Part shown: piece by piece, positions 11,879 through 20,403 of the stretch | Layout: each line of letters opens with the position of its first letter | Numbering within the stretch: position 1 is the stretch's first letter | DNA from: Asanoa iriomotensis | Lineage (GTDB): Bacteria; Actinomycetota; Actinomycetes; Mycobacteriales; Micromonosporaceae | Reading direction: 5' to 3' | Assembly: GCF_016862515.1 (NCBI RefSeq) | Contig: NZ_BONC01000063.1 | Span: forward strand, 1 to 47,567 | DNA: 47,567 nt | Made by a program: the position numbers and the translations under genes | Notes under the pieces: generated by a model | What the model was told of the DNA's origin: nothing | What the model saw: only the letters and a program-made list of their open reading frames with translations | The model's database searches: none

Positions 11879-12915
11879 TCCGGCTCGCGCTCCGCCAGTT
11901 CCGCGCCTCGGCCTGGACCGCCGCGGCCGGACTCGGCGCCGTCGCCGCGGTGGTCCTGGCGACCCGGCCGCACCTCGCCGACGCCGCCTCGGCCGCCCGT
12001 CGTGCCTGCGCACCGGCGGCACAGTGCCCGGCCCTGTCCGCGTTCGCCCTCGACAACACGCCCGCGCGTACCGTCGCCGGTCTCGTCGTGATCGTGGCCC
12101 CCGCGCTGATCGGCGCGTTCTGGGGCGCGCCACTGGTCGCCCGCGAGCTCGAAGCCGGCACCCATCGCCTGGTCTGGGCGCAGAGTGTCCGCCCGGCCCG
12201 TTGGCTGGCGACGAAGCTCGCGGTCGCCGGCACCGCGACCGTCCTGGCGACCGCCCTGCTCAGCGCGCTGGTCACCTGGTGGGCCGGGCCGCTGGACGAC
12301 GCCGCGGCCGCCGTCTACGGCACGTTCGACCAGCGGGACCTCGTGCCGATCGGGTACGCGCTGTTCGCGCTCGCGTGCGGCGTGACCGCGGGGCTGGTCA
12401 CCCGTCGGACGCTGCCGGCGATGGCGGTGACGCTGGCGGGTCTGGTGGCCGCGCGGATCGTCGTCACCGAGTGGCTCCGGCCGCTCGTGGCCGCACCGCG
12501 GGTGGTGTCGGTGCCGCTCGACCCGGACACGACCGGATACGGCGCCGGCGGCAACATCCTGCTCGGCATCGGACCGAGCACGCTGCAACCGGCGCCGCCG
12601 GACCTGCCGAACGCGTGGATCCAGTCCGTCCACATTGTCGACTCGGCCGGCACACCCCTCACCGACCAGGTGCTGACGGCCGCCTGCCCGACGATCGGCG
12701 GCGAGGGACCGGGTGGGCCGGCCGGCCCTGTGCCCGAGGCGGTCCGGCAGCGGATGCACGACTGCGTCGTGCGCATCGGCGAGCGCTACCACCAGGTCGT
12801 CACCTACCAGCCCGACGGTCGCTACTGGACGTTCCAGTGGTGGGAGCTGGCCCTGTTCACGGCGGCGACCGCGGTGCTCATCGGGTACGCGTGCCGCCGG
12901 CTCAGGCGTCCCTGA
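11875..12915 (+). CDS. ABC transporter permease subunit
   Basis: A 346-aa membrane protein with about six hydrophobic segments: one near residues 15-30, then VAGLVVIVAPALIGAFWGAP, a segment around TATVLATALLSALVTWWA, LVPIGYALFALACGVTAGL, AVTLAGLVAARIVV and a C-terminal LALFTAATAVLIGYA. A large extracellular loop of about 120 residues precedes the last one. GAPLVARELEAGTHRLVWAQSV is the short cytoplasmic segment shared by ABC-2 type actinobacterial permeases. The GTG start overlaps the ATPase stop by 4 nt (GTGA). The substrate is unknown. The 3' end overlaps the convergent esterase gene by 14 bp. Confidence 0.85.
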   Translation: MIRLALRQFRASAWTAAAGLGAVAAVVLATRPHLADAASAARRACAPAAQCPALSAFALDNTPARTVAGLVVIVAPALIGAFWGAPLVARELEAGTHRLVWAQSVRPARWLATKLAVAGTATVLATALLSALVTWWAGPLDDAAAAVYGTFDQRDLVPIGYALFALACGVTAGLVTRRTLPAMAVTLAGLVAARIVVTEWLRPLVAAPRVVSVPLDPDTTGYGAGGNILLGIGPSTLQPAPPDLPNAWIQSVHIVDSAGTPLTDQVLTAACPTIGGEGPGGPAGPVPEAVRQRMHDCVVRIGERYHQVVTYQPDGRYWTFQWWELALFTAATAVLIGYACRRLRRP

Positions 12916-14041
12916 CGAACACGATGCCGTCGATGCCGGTCAGGTGGGCCGGGTCCACGGGCGCGTAGCCGAACCAGGGCGACACTCGTGGCTCCAGATC
13001 GGACAGCGAGCGAGGGTCGACGAGGAACCGGTCCGACGGGAGCGCGTACAACCTTCCTTCGATGGTGTTGGGTGGTGGGGTCTCGACGCCCTGGTCGCGC
13101 AGCGTGCCCAGCGCGGTGGCCAGGACGGCGTACCCCTCCCCCAGCGCGGCCTCGACGAGCGCGCCCGCGCTCCACCATTCCGCCGGCGCCTCGCCCATCC
13201 GGATCGTGCTCCGGTGCCGCTGGAGGTGCGCGTTGTGGGCGAACGCCAGCACCGGACCGGCGAGGGCCAGCAGGTCGGCGGCCATCATGGACGCGCGCAC
13301 GCTCAGCAGCCACGCCATCCGGCTCGGCGACGGCTCGGCCATCCAGAAGTGGTAGCGCAGCAGTCCGGTGGCGGTGCGGCCGTGCAGGCGCGCCCGGTCC
13401 CAGCCGTCCTGCGCGGCCAACTCCGGCGCCTGCGCGTCGAGCAGCGCCACCAGGTCGTCGGCGAGCACCCGCAGTTCCCTGGCCTCGGGCGTCCGCCCCA
13501 CCGACTTGGCCGGGTCCCACATCGCGGCGGTGTCGGCCCACCGTTCGTCGGCACCGAGCAGGCGGTCGAGGCAATCGGCGGTGCAGGGCAGCAGGCCGGG
13601 GTCGACCCGGGCGGTGAGATAGGCGTGCAGGGCCGTGAGTGCCTGCCGGGGGCTCGGCGCATGGCTGATCTCGGTGGGCGCGTCGAAACCGGCGAAGTGC
13701 ACGCGTTCCGGCGCCGGCCGGCCCTCGTTGTGGGCGCGCATCCACCGCACGAGGTCCCGGTTGGCCGCGGAGCCGCCGAGCCCGTGGCTGAAGCCGCGTC
13801 GCATGGCCTCGTCGAGGGTGCCGGCGCCCGACGTCACGTAGTCGTCCACGACCAGGCCCAGCAGGCAGTCGCTCTCGATGGCGATCGTCCGGTAGCCCTC
13901 CTGCTCGACGAGTTGCCGGAAGAGGTCGTTGCGCACCTCGAGCAGGACGTCGGCGCCGTGGGTGGGTTCGCCGAGGGCGAGCACGCGCGGCCGGGCGGGG
14001 AGCAACTCCAGCACGGTGGTGGGGTTGATGTCAACTGTCAC
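12902..14041 (-). CDS. Erythromycin esterase family protein
   Basis: A 379-aa protein of the erythromycin esterase family (EreA/EreB, succinoglycan-type hydrolases). Recognisable segments are VLALGEPTHGADVLLEVRND with the conserved Glu and His, IAIESD, the middle MRAHNEGR, FAGFDAPTEISH, and VLAFAHNAHLQRH with further catalytic-site His residues. Members hydrolyse macrolide lactones, but many relatives have no proven antibiotic activity. The GTG start at 14041 follows TACCGT (14049-14054, minus strand) by 7 nt. It is divergent from a TioE-type regulator, which may control it. Confidence 0.88.
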   Translation of the reverse strand: MTVDINPTTVLELLPARPRVLALGEPTHGADVLLEVRNDLFRQLVEQEGYRTIAIESDCLLGLVVDDYVTSGAGTLDEAMRRGFSHGLGGSAANRDLVRWMRAHNEGRPAPERVHFAGFDAPTEISHAPSPRQALTALHAYLTARVDPGLLPCTADCLDRLLGADERWADTAAMWDPAKSVGRTPEARELRVLADDLVALLDAQAPELAAQDGWDRARLHGRTATGLLRYHFWMAEPSPSRMAWLLSVRASMMAADLLALAGPVLAFAHNAHLQRHRSTIRMGEAPAEWWSAGALVEAALGEGYAVLATALGTLRDQGVETPPPNTIEGRLYALPSDRFLVDPRSLSDLEPRVSPWFGYAPVDPAHLTGIDGIVFVRDA

Positions 14042-14056
14042 TCCTTCGACGGTATC

Positions 14057-14076
14057 GTTGAACCGACGGTTGAACC
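14057..14076. promoter_or_regulatory. Two GTTGAACC direct repeats between esterase and MerR genes
   Basis: GTTGAACC occurs at 14057-14064 and again at 14069-14076, a 12-bp step, in the 58-bp gap between the divergent esterase and regulator genes and right next to the -10 element of the esterase (14049-14054). It is a candidate regulator-binding site; which protein binds is an inference. Confidence 0.4.
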
Positions 14077-14099
14077 TTTGTGCGAGATCGGCGCGGGTG

Positions 14100-14831
14100 G
14101 TGCGGCAAAACCCTCAACAGCTCAGGCCGGTCGACCTGGCACGCCCGCGCGGCTTGTCGACGCAGGCGATCAGGAACTACGAGGAGGCCGGGATCCTGCC
14201 GGCCGCCGCGCGCAGCCCGGCCGGCTATCGCGTCTACACCTCACGGCACGCCCGCGCGCTGCACGCGTTCCTGGCCCTGGCGCCGGGTCACGGCCATCAG
14301 ACGGCCACGGCGATCATGCAGGCGATCAACGAGGGCAGGACGGCGTACGCGCTGCGGCTCGTCGACGAGAGCCACGCCCAGGTTCTCGAGGACCGCCGGA
14401 CCCTCGAAGCCGTCGAGGCGGCGCTGCGGGACCTGAGCCCCGTCGCGGAGCCCCGCGGGGACTCCTTCGTCGGGCCGCTGGCACGACGGCTCGGCATCCG
14501 GCCGGCCACCCTGCGCAAATGGGAACGCGCCGGCCTGGTCCGACCAGGACGCGACCGGCAGACGGGCTACCGGGTCTACACCGCGGCCGACGTGCGCGAC
14601 GCCCAACTCGTCCACCAGCTCAGGCGCGGCGGTTACCGGCTGGAGCAGATCGCCCCGCTGATCGACCAGGTCCGTACGGCCGGCGGCGTCGCGCCGTTGG
14701 AATCGACGCTGCGTGACTGGCACGCCCGCCTGACGCACCGCGGCCGCGCGATGCTCACCGGCGCCGCAGCCCTGTCGGCCTACCTCGACACCGACGACGC
14801 TGTGCCCTCGGGTCGCGCCGATCGGTCGTAG
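14100..14831 (+). CDS. TioE-type MerR family transcriptional regulator
   Basis: A 243-aa regulator with two MerR-type winged helices, the layout of the TioE group. The first is RPVDLARPRGLSTQAIRNYEEAGILPAA with GYRVYTSRH; then FLALAPGHGHQTATAIMQAIN and DESHAQVLEDRRTLEAVEAALRDL; the second is GPLARRLGIRPATLRKWERAGLVRPGRDRQTGYRVYTAADVRDA. In thiocoraline biosynthesis TioE is a pathway regulator; most homologues are orphans. GTG 14100 (or 14097) is the nearest start before the first helix; no clear RBS or -10 element fixes it. Confidence 0.88.
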   Translation: MRQNPQQLRPVDLARPRGLSTQAIRNYEEAGILPAAARSPAGYRVYTSRHARALHAFLALAPGHGHQTATAIMQAINEGRTAYALRLVDESHAQVLEDRRTLEAVEAALRDLSPVAEPRGDSFVGPLARRLGIRPATLRKWERAGLVRPGRDRQTGYRVYTAADVRDAQLVHQLRRGGYRLEQIAPLIDQVRTAGGVAPLESTLRDWHARLTHRGRAMLTGAAALSAYLDTDDAVPSGRADRS

Positions 14832-14841
14832 GCTCGACCGT

Positions 14842-15711
14842 ATGACTGGCAAGAAGACGCACACCCTTGCCCTGCCGGGCGTCGACCTGGTGTACGACGT
14901 GCGCGGCCCGCTGCCGCCGGCCGACGGGCGGCCCGTGCTGCTGATGATCGGCCAGCCGATGACGGCCGACGGCTTCGGCGCGCTGGCCGAGCACTTCCCG
15001 GAGCGCACGGTCGTCACCTACGACCCTCGTGGTCTCGGCCGCAGCGTCCGGACCGACGGTCGCAAGGACAACACGCCGCAGCAGCAGGCCGCCGACCTGC
15101 ACCTGCTGATCGACGCGCTCGGCGCCGGCCCCGTCGACGTGTTCGGCAGCAGCGGCGGCGCGGTCACCGGTCTCGCGCTGGTCGCGGCGCACCCCGGTGA
15201 CGTCGCCACGCTGGTGGCACACGAGCCGCCGATCAACGCCGTGCTGCCCGACGCGGCGGCTGCGGCCCGGGCCCGGTCGGGCTTCTACGAGGCCTACCAG
15301 GCGAACGGCAGCGGCGCGGGGATGGCCGCGTTCATCGCGATGACGTCGTGGCAGGGCGAGTTCACCGACGAGTACTTCGCGCAGCCGGCGCCCGACCCGG
15401 CCATGTTCGGCATGCCGGCCGAGGACGACGGCACCCGCGACGATCCCCTGCTGTCGCAGCTGTCGTGGGCGGTCACCGACTACCGCCCGGATCCGGCCGT
15501 GTTGACGGCCGCGCCGACCCGCATCGTGGTCGCGGTCGGCGAGGAGTCCGCGGGCACCTACACCGCGCGGACCGCCGTCGGCACGGCGGCGCTGCTCGGC
15601 CAGGAGGCCACGGTGTTCCCGAGCCACCACGGCGGCTTCCTCGGCGGCGACTACGGCTACGCCGGCAAACCGGCCGAGTTCGCGGCGCGGCTGCACGAGG
15701 TGCTGCGTTAG
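14842..15711 (+). CDS. Alpha/beta hydrolase
   Basis: A 289-aa alpha/beta hydrolase. The oxyanion region is LLMIGQPM, the nucleophile elbow is FGSSGGAV (Ser in GSSGG), and the late HHGGFLGGDYGY contains the likely catalytic His. DPRGLGRS is the usual second-strand segment. Substrate unknown. The ATG start is fixed by TAGGCT at 14829-14834, 7 nt upstream, so the message is probably leaderless. It starts 10 bp after the regulator gene. The stop overlaps that of the convergent DMT transporter gene by 4 bp. Confidence 0.88.
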   Translation: MTGKKTHTLALPGVDLVYDVRGPLPPADGRPVLLMIGQPMTADGFGALAEHFPERTVVTYDPRGLGRSVRTDGRKDNTPQQQAADLHLLIDALGAGPVDVFGSSGGAVTGLALVAAHPGDVATLVAHEPPINAVLPDAAAAARARSGFYEAYQANGSGAGMAAFIAMTSWQGEFTDEYFAQPAPDPAMFGMPAEDDGTRDDPLLSQLSWAVTDYRPDPAVLTAAPTRIVVAVGEESAGTYTARTAVGTAALLGQEATVFPSHHGGFLGGDYGYAGKPAEFAARLHEVLR

Positions 15712-16550
15712 CTCTGTGGTGGCGGTCGGTCGGGGCGTTGTCGGGTCACGCCGATGCTGGCGGCGGTGACCAGCAGCAGTGCGGCGATTGGGGCCGGGCC
15801 GAGGCGCTGGTCCAGGATCAGCAGGCCGGCGACGGCCGCGGCGGCCGGTTGCAGGCTCATGAGCACGCCGAAGACGCGCGTCGGCATGCGGCGCAGGGCG
15901 ACCAGTTCGAGGGCGTACGGCACGACCGAGGACAGCAAGGCGACCGCGAGCAGGCCGGGCACCAGCCCCGGGTCGCGCAACGCCTCGCCGGCGCCCGCCG
16001 CACCGAACGGCAGCACGATGAGCGCACCGACGGCGAACGAGACGGCCAGGCCGCCGAGACCGGGCACGTCCTTGCCGACGCGGGCGCTGCACATGATGTA
16101 CCCGGCCCCGCACCCGCCGGCCGCGAGGGCGAGCAGAAGGCCGGCCAGCGGGACGTCGACCCCGGTGCGCAGGCCGAGCAGCACGACGCCCGTGCCGGCC
16201 AGCAGCGCCCAGAGCAGGTCGGCCGGCCGCCGCGTCTGCACGACCGACAGCACCAGCGGCCCGACGAACGACGCGGTGACGACGATCCCTTGTGGCGCGA
16301 TGCTCAACGCCAGGTAGGTCAGGAGGTTGAGCCCGGCGGAGAAGACACCCAGCAGGGCCGTCGACCGCCACGCCGCGGCGGACCACGACCACACCCGCGG
16401 TCGCACCAGGAGAGCGAAGACCAGGGCCGCGACGCCCAGCCGCAGGAGGAGCACCCCGGTCGGCCCGACCTCGTCGAACAGGGTGCGCGCGACGGCCACG
16501 CCGACCTGCGCGCAGGCGACGGACAACAGCACCAGCGGCGTCGTCGGCAT
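15708..16550 (-). CDS. EamA/DMT family transporter (RhtA-like)
   Basis: A 280-aa integral membrane protein with about ten hydrophobic helices arranged as two EamA repeats: residues from VGVAVARTLFDEVGPTGVLLLRLGVAALVF in the first, and VVPYALELVALRRMPTRVFGVLMSLQPAAAAVAGLLILDQ in the second, the latter typical of RhtA-type threonine/homoserine exporters. Such carriers export amino acids or other small metabolites. It begins 9 bp after the two-domain VOC gene on the same strand, so the pair probably forms an operon. Confidence 0.88.
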   Translation of the reverse strand: MPTTPLVLLSVACAQVGVAVARTLFDEVGPTGVLLLRLGVAALVFALLVRPRVWSWSAAAWRSTALLGVFSAGLNLLTYLALSIAPQGIVVTASFVGPLVLSVVQTRRPADLLWALLAGTGVVLLGLRTGVDVPLAGLLLALAAGGCGAGYIMCSARVGKDVPGLGGLAVSFAVGALIVLPFGAAGAGEALRDPGLVPGLLAVALLSSVVPYALELVALRRMPTRVFGVLMSLQPAAAAVAGLLILDQRLGPAPIAALLLVTAASIGVTRQRPDRPPPQS

Positions 16551-16559
16551 CGCCCTGGG

Positions 16560-17300
16560 TCAGAACGGAGCCAGGACGCAGAACTCGTGACCCTCCGGGT
16601 CGGCCAGGCACGTCCACGGGGCGTCGCCCTGGCCGACGTCGAGGTCGGTGGCGCCGAGGGCCCGCAGCCGGGCCACCTCCGCGGCTTTGTCGTCACCCGG
16701 GGACGGCAGCAGGTCGAGATGGACCCGGTCGGGCACGCTCTTCGCGTCGGGTGTGCGGAGGAACTCGAGATACGGACCCTCGGCGGCGCGCAACACCGCG
16801 TGATCGTCGGTCACCGCACGCAGGGTCCAGTCGATCGCCTCACCCCAGAACCGGGCCATGGCCCGCGGGTCGACACAGTCGACCACCACCGCAGCGATCG
16901 GCCCGGTGTCCCGGTAGACCTCCCGGGGCTCCAGCACGCAGAACTCGTTGCCCTCGGGATCGGCGAGCACGGTCCACGGCACGTCGACCTGGCCGACGTG
17001 GACGGGCGTCGCGCCCAGGGCCCGCAGGCGTGCGACCAACTCGCCCTGATGCGCCGCGGAGGTGGTGGCGAGATCGAGGTGCACACGGTTCTTCGTCGCC
17101 GTCTTGGCTTCGGGGACGGGAACGACGTCGACGCCGAGAGCGACCGGGTGCGGCCAGACGAAGCCGCCGGTGGGCCCGACGTAGGTCGTACCGCCGGATC
17201 CGACGCGGTAAACGGTCCAACCGAGCGCCTCGGCCCAGAACCGACCGACCGCCGCGTGGTCGAGAGCCTTGATGTTCACCTGCACGGGCCGCAGCGCCAT
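16560..17300 (-). CDS. Two-domain VOC family protein
   Basis: A 246-aa tandem duplication of a VOC domain. Domain 1 (residues 1-125) runs from VQVNIKALDHAAVGRFWAEA to DVPWTVLADPEGNEFCVL, and domain 2 (130-246) from AVVVDCVDPRAMARFWGEA to DAPWTCLADPEGHEFCVL. The two halves share RVHLDL and LRALGAT segments, so a recent internal duplication is clear. Proteins of this group are annotated glyoxalase/dioxygenase-like; the ligand is unknown. The ATG start follows TAGGAT (17308-17313, minus strand) by 7 nt. Probably co-transcribed with the DMT transporter. Confidence 0.88.
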   Translation of the reverse strand: MALRPVQVNIKALDHAAVGRFWAEALGWTVYRVGSGGTTYVGPTGGFVWPHPVALGVDVVPVPEAKTATKNRVHLDLATTSAAHQGELVARLRALGATPVHVGQVDVPWTVLADPEGNEFCVLEPREVYRDTGPIAAVVVDCVDPRAMARFWGEAIDWTLRAVTDDHAVLRAAEGPYLEFLRTPDAKSVPDRVHLDLLPSPGDDKAAEVARLRALGATDLDVGQGDAPWTCLADPEGHEFCVLAPF

Positions 17301-17320
17301 GCCGGCGATCCTATGCGCCG

Positions 17321-18757
17321 CTACCCGCCGCCCCCAGTGGCAACCGCGCGGCGGACCGCTCCGATCAGCAGGTCGACGACGAGGAACGCCGCGAGGCTGA
17401 CGCCGAGCAGCGGCAACGCCCAGCCGACCGCTGCCGCGACCACCAGGATCACGACGACCGCCGACGGGTGGGCCTGCCGCCACGCGCCGCGCGCGGGCGG
17501 TGCGCCGAGTGGCGCGGCGCGATCGGCTCGGGTGGGTCGGCGCTGCCACCACATCCGATAACCCCACCCGGTCACGCACAGCAGCCCGAGGGCGAGCGCG
17601 GCGAGCAGGATCTGGTTGACCAGCCCGAACAGGTAACCCATGTGGAGGGCCACGCCCCAGCTCGACAGCTTGGCGAGCAGCGGCCAGTCCGCGAACTCGT
17701 TCCGCGCGATCACGGTCCCGGTGGCCGGGTCGACCGCCACACTGTCCTGGCTGGTCGGCCAGCTCAGGTCGTTCTCCGCCACCACCCACGCCGTGCCGGG
17801 TTCGGCCGGCGGGCTGACCTCGATCAGACCGGACAACCCGGCGTCGCGGGCGATGGTCGCCACGCGGTCCACGTCGGCGATGGCGGCCTCGCCGCCGGAC
17901 GACGCGCCACCGTCGTGATGGCCGCCCCCGCTGTCGCCGCCGGGCGCGGTGCCGGGCAACGCGGTGTCCAGCACCGGACGGTCCGCGTTCAAGCCGCTCC
18001 GCAACACGTCGAAGTTGGCGCCCGCATAACGCGACCACGTCAGGCCCGTCGCAGACAGCGCGAGCAGCCCCACCACCAGCCACACGCCCGTCGCGGCGTG
18101 CCAGCCGCGGGTACGCCGGACGCCGACCTTCGCCGACAGGTCCGGCAGGACCGTGCGGCGCAACGTGGCCCGGGCCATCCATTGCCGGCGCAGCCACAGG
18201 AACAACCCGCCGAGCGCGACCAGCCACAGCCAGCTCGCCGCCAGCTCGGAGTAGTGCCGGCCGACCACACCGAGGTGGAGGTTGCGGTGCAGGTCGTCCA
18301 GCCAGGTCTGCAGCGGTGTGCTGCCGAACCAGGTGGTCAGCGTCCCGCGTAACTCGTTGGTGTAGGGGTCGACGTAGACGGTGTGCTGTTTCTCGCCGAG
18401 CTCGGGGAGGTTGAAGACGACCTTGGTCGGGTCGGTCGGCGCGACCGGCGGGATCACGGTCCCCACGCTGCCGTCCGGATGCGCCCGCACCGCCGCGGCC
18501 ACCTGCTCCGCGAGGGGCCGGGCCGCGCCCCCGGGATCGACGCGCAGCTCGTGCGCGTACACGATGCGGTCGAGCTGTGGGCTGAAGACGAACGCGAGCC
18601 CGGTCAGCGCGGCCACGACGAGAAACGGCGCGACGAGTACGCCCGCGTAGAAGTGCAGTCGGAGCACCAGCGGCCCGATCGTGCGCCGGCGCGGGCTCGC
18701 CATGACGCCGACTTCCGGCGCGCCTGGATCTGTCGTCAGGTCAGTGGTGGTCGACAA
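17321..18757 (-). CDS. PepSY domain membrane protein (PepSY-associated TM, PiuB-like)
   Basis: A roughly 478-aa membrane protein of the PepSY-associated family (iron-regulated PiuB-like). The first helix is LRLHFYAGVLVAPFLVVAALTGLAFVFSP, followed by a PepSY-like extracellular part with VYVDPYTNELRG, then WLDDLHRNLHLG, helices SWLWLVALGGLFLWL and GVWLVVGLLALSATGLTWSRY, a second PepSY part and the pair LHMGYLFGLVNQILLAALALGLLCV. A His/Gly/Ser-rich linker lies between. Related proteins occur with heme or siderophore uptake. TTG at 18757 is chosen because GGGAGG lies four bases upstream; other in-frame starts exist. It lies downstream of tetR on the same strand. Confidence 0.85.
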   Translation of the reverse strand: MSTTTDLTTDPGAPEVGVMASPRRRTIGPLVLRLHFYAGVLVAPFLVVAALTGLAFVFSPQLDRIVYAHELRVDPGGAARPLAEQVAAAVRAHPDGSVGTVIPPVAPTDPTKVVFNLPELGEKQHTVYVDPYTNELRGTLTTWFGSTPLQTWLDDLHRNLHLGVVGRHYSELAASWLWLVALGGLFLWLRRQWMARATLRRTVLPDLSAKVGVRRTRGWHAATGVWLVVGLLALSATGLTWSRYAGANFDVLRSGLNADRPVLDTALPGTAPGGDSGGGHHDGGASSGGEAAIADVDRVATIARDAGLSGLIEVSPPAEPGTAWVVAENDLSWPTSQDSVAVDPATGTVIARNEFADWPLLAKLSSWGVALHMGYLFGLVNQILLAALALGLLCVTGWGYRMWWQRRPTRADRAAPLGAPPARGAWRQAHPSAVVVILVVAAAVGWALPLLGVSLAAFLVVDLLIGAVRRAVATGGGG

Positions 18758-18853
18758 GGGGCCTCCCAGATCGGCGTGCACCGCTGGCACGACACCGAGT
18801 TGGTCGGCGGCGACCCTCGACAAGTTCCCGGCGATCGATGCGTCACCCGCCGC

Positions 18854-19447
18854 TTAGCCCGCGCGGGTGACGGCGGCGTCCAGAAGTGCGCGGGCCGTGG
18901 CCTTGACGGTGTCGGTGGCCTGCTCGCGGGTGTAGCCGGCGATGTCGACCAGCCAGATGAGTGTCTCGATGCCCGTCGCCGAGCGGATCGCGACGGCGAG
19001 CCGGCCGACGTCGACGTGCGGGTGGCTCTCCCGCAACGGCGCCAGCGCTTCGGCGATCCAGCCGATGGCGCGGCCTTGCCGCAGCACCGGTTGATCGCCG
19101 GACGGCTCGAGCGACAGCCGCAACGCGGCGCGTAGCTGCGGCTCCCACGTGAAGTTGTAGCGGGCGAACGCGGTCATGAGCGCGTCGAGGCGGGCGACCG
19201 GATCGGCCGGTGCTTCGGGTGGCAGGAGGCTGTCGGGCGAGATGGTGGGCTGGGCCGCGAGCAGCAGACTGCGCTGGTTGGGGAAATACCGGTAGGCAGT
19301 GGTGCGCGAGATCCCGGCCCGCTGGGCGGCGTCGTCGACCCGCGGCGTCAGCCCGGCGGCGAGCAGGTCGCGGGCGGCGGTGACCAGCGCGAGCCGGGTG
19401 CGCGACTTCTGGGCTGTCCGGCCGGTCGACTCATAAGGCATCACCAT
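18854..19447 (-). CDS. TetR family transcriptional regulator
   Basis: A 197-aa regulator. The N-terminal helix-turn-helix covers RLALVTAARDLLAAGLTPRVDDAAQRAGISRTTAYRYFPNQRSLL. The C-terminal ligand domain ends LIWLVDIAGYTREQATDTVKATARALL. ATG 19447 or 19441 is the start. The 13-bp palindrome at 19447-19459 lies between the TACGGT -10 element and the start, as expected for an autorepressed gene. It is divergent from the cupin gene and 96 bp upstream of the PepSY gene on the same strand; both are plausible targets. Confidence 0.88.
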   Translation of the reverse strand: MVMPYESTGRTAQKSRTRLALVTAARDLLAAGLTPRVDDAAQRAGISRTTAYRYFPNQRSLLLAAQPTISPDSLLPPEAPADPVARLDALMTAFARYNFTWEPQLRAALRLSLEPSGDQPVLRQGRAIGWIAEALAPLRESHPHVDVGRLAVAIRSATGIETLIWLVDIAGYTREQATDTVKATARALLDAAVTRAG

Positions 19448-19459
19448 GCCATCATGGCA
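19447..19459. promoter_or_regulatory. 13-bp palindrome, candidate TetR operator
   Basis: TGCCAT-C-ATGGCA is a perfect inverted repeat between the tetR start codon and its TACGGT -10 element (19459-19464 on the minus strand). It is also 27 bp from the cupin ATG, so one bound dimer could repress both divergent genes. Confidence 0.6.
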
Positions 19460-19486
19460 CCGTAGTCCCATATAGAGGAGCCCGCG

Positions 19487-19834
19487 ATGGACGCTTACGA
19501 CCCGACCGTCACCGACCCCGCCCTCTACAAAGTGATCTTCGAGAACGAGCGGGTACGCGTCCTCGAGTACCGCGACGAGCCCGGCGACCACACCCACGTG
19601 CACCGGCATCCGGACAGCGTGATGGTCACGCTGTCGACCTTCCGCCGCCGCGTCGCCTCCGGCGGCCGGAGCGTCGAGGTCGACCTGCGTGCCGGCGAGG
19701 CCCGCTGGGTGGGCGCGCAGGAGCACGCCGGCGAGAACATCGGCGACTCCGCGACACACAGCATCTTCGTCGAACTGAAGGAACCGGCACCGACGACCGG
19801 CGCCGGCGCCCCACTGGGCCCCAGCGCCGGCTGA
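19487..19834 (+). CDS. Cupin-like small protein
   Basis: A 115-aa protein with one cupin-type beta barrel: FENERVRVLEYRDEPGDHTHVHRHPDSVMVTL gives the first cupin motif with several His residues (HTHVHRHP), and GEARWVGAQEHAGENIGD corresponds to the second. This resembles small cytoplasmic cupins of unknown substrate. RBS GAGGAG lies just upstream. It is divergent from tetR across the palindrome and probably under its control. The C-terminus is a short Ala/Gly/Pro tail. Confidence 0.8.
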   Translation: MDAYDPTVTDPALYKVIFENERVRVLEYRDEPGDHTHVHRHPDSVMVTLSTFRRRVASGGRSVEVDLRAGEARWVGAQEHAGENIGDSATHSIFVELKEPAPTTGAGAPLGPSAG

Positions 19835-19839
19835 CGGTC

Positions 19840-20163
19840 TCAGGTCGCCTCGCCGCCGGCTTCCAGCACGCGGGCAAGCGCCCGCGGGCCGCCGTCGAGC
19901 ACCTCCGGCGCCCGCACCTGCAATGCCTTCACGACGCGTTCGAGCCGACGCTGCAGCACGCCGCGCGTCGCGTCGCGGGGCAGGCGCAGGAGTCCGCGCA
20001 GCTCGGGAACGAGCTTCTCGACGGGCACGTGAGGAGCTCCGGCGACCTGCACCCAGACCGCCAGTTGGCGCTCCACCCAGTCCGCTTCCACGGTGATGGT
20101 GACGGTCTCGTTGGCCACCGCGACGTCAGCACCCCGCCAGGCGTTCGGGTGCGACTCACGCAC
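19840..20163 (-). CDS. Hypothetical protein
   Basis: A 107-aa protein I do not recognise. The front half is a strand-rich segment (ETVTITVEADWVERQLAVWVQVAG), and the back half is Arg/Leu-rich and helical (RGLLRLPRDATRGVLQRRLERVVKALQVRAPEV). The frame starts with GTG at 20163, inside a 10-bp hairpin; GTG at 20118 is an alternative that would leave the hairpin in the leader. It ends 5 bp from the convergent cupin gene. Amino acid use looks natural, so I think it is a real gene. Confidence 0.55.
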   Translation of the reverse strand: MRESHPNAWRGADVAVANETVTITVEADWVERQLAVWVQVAGAPHVPVEKLVPELRGLLRLPRDATRGVLQRRLERVVKALQVRAPEVLDGGPRALARVLEAGGEAT

Positions 20164-20168
20164 CCGAA
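20144..20168. repeat. 10-bp perfect hairpin at the 5' end of the hypothetical gene
   Basis: TTCGGGTGCG (20144-20153) and CGCACCCGAA (20159-20168) pair perfectly around a 5-nt loop. The site overlaps the possible GTG start of the minus-strand gene. It could be an operator or a translation-blocking stem. The rest of the 240-bp gap to the GNAT gene holds nothing else I can identify. Confidence 0.5.
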
Positions 20169-20403
20169 AGCCCCGTCCCGCCAGGACGGCGAAGGCCGCG
20201 ACCGCCGCACTCCGTGCCGTCGTAGCCGGCGGCGACGGCTGTCACGCCGGTCAGGCCGCGCACGTCGACCGCTGCGGCAGGCGCACCGGGAGCGGGACGG
20301 GGTGCGGCTGACGATCGGCCTCGCCCTCCGGTCGGGCCGCCCGGGTCGGCGGGACTGGAAAAGGGTTCGTCGGGGTCGCGGTGTCCTGGCACAGTGGCGG
20401 ACC

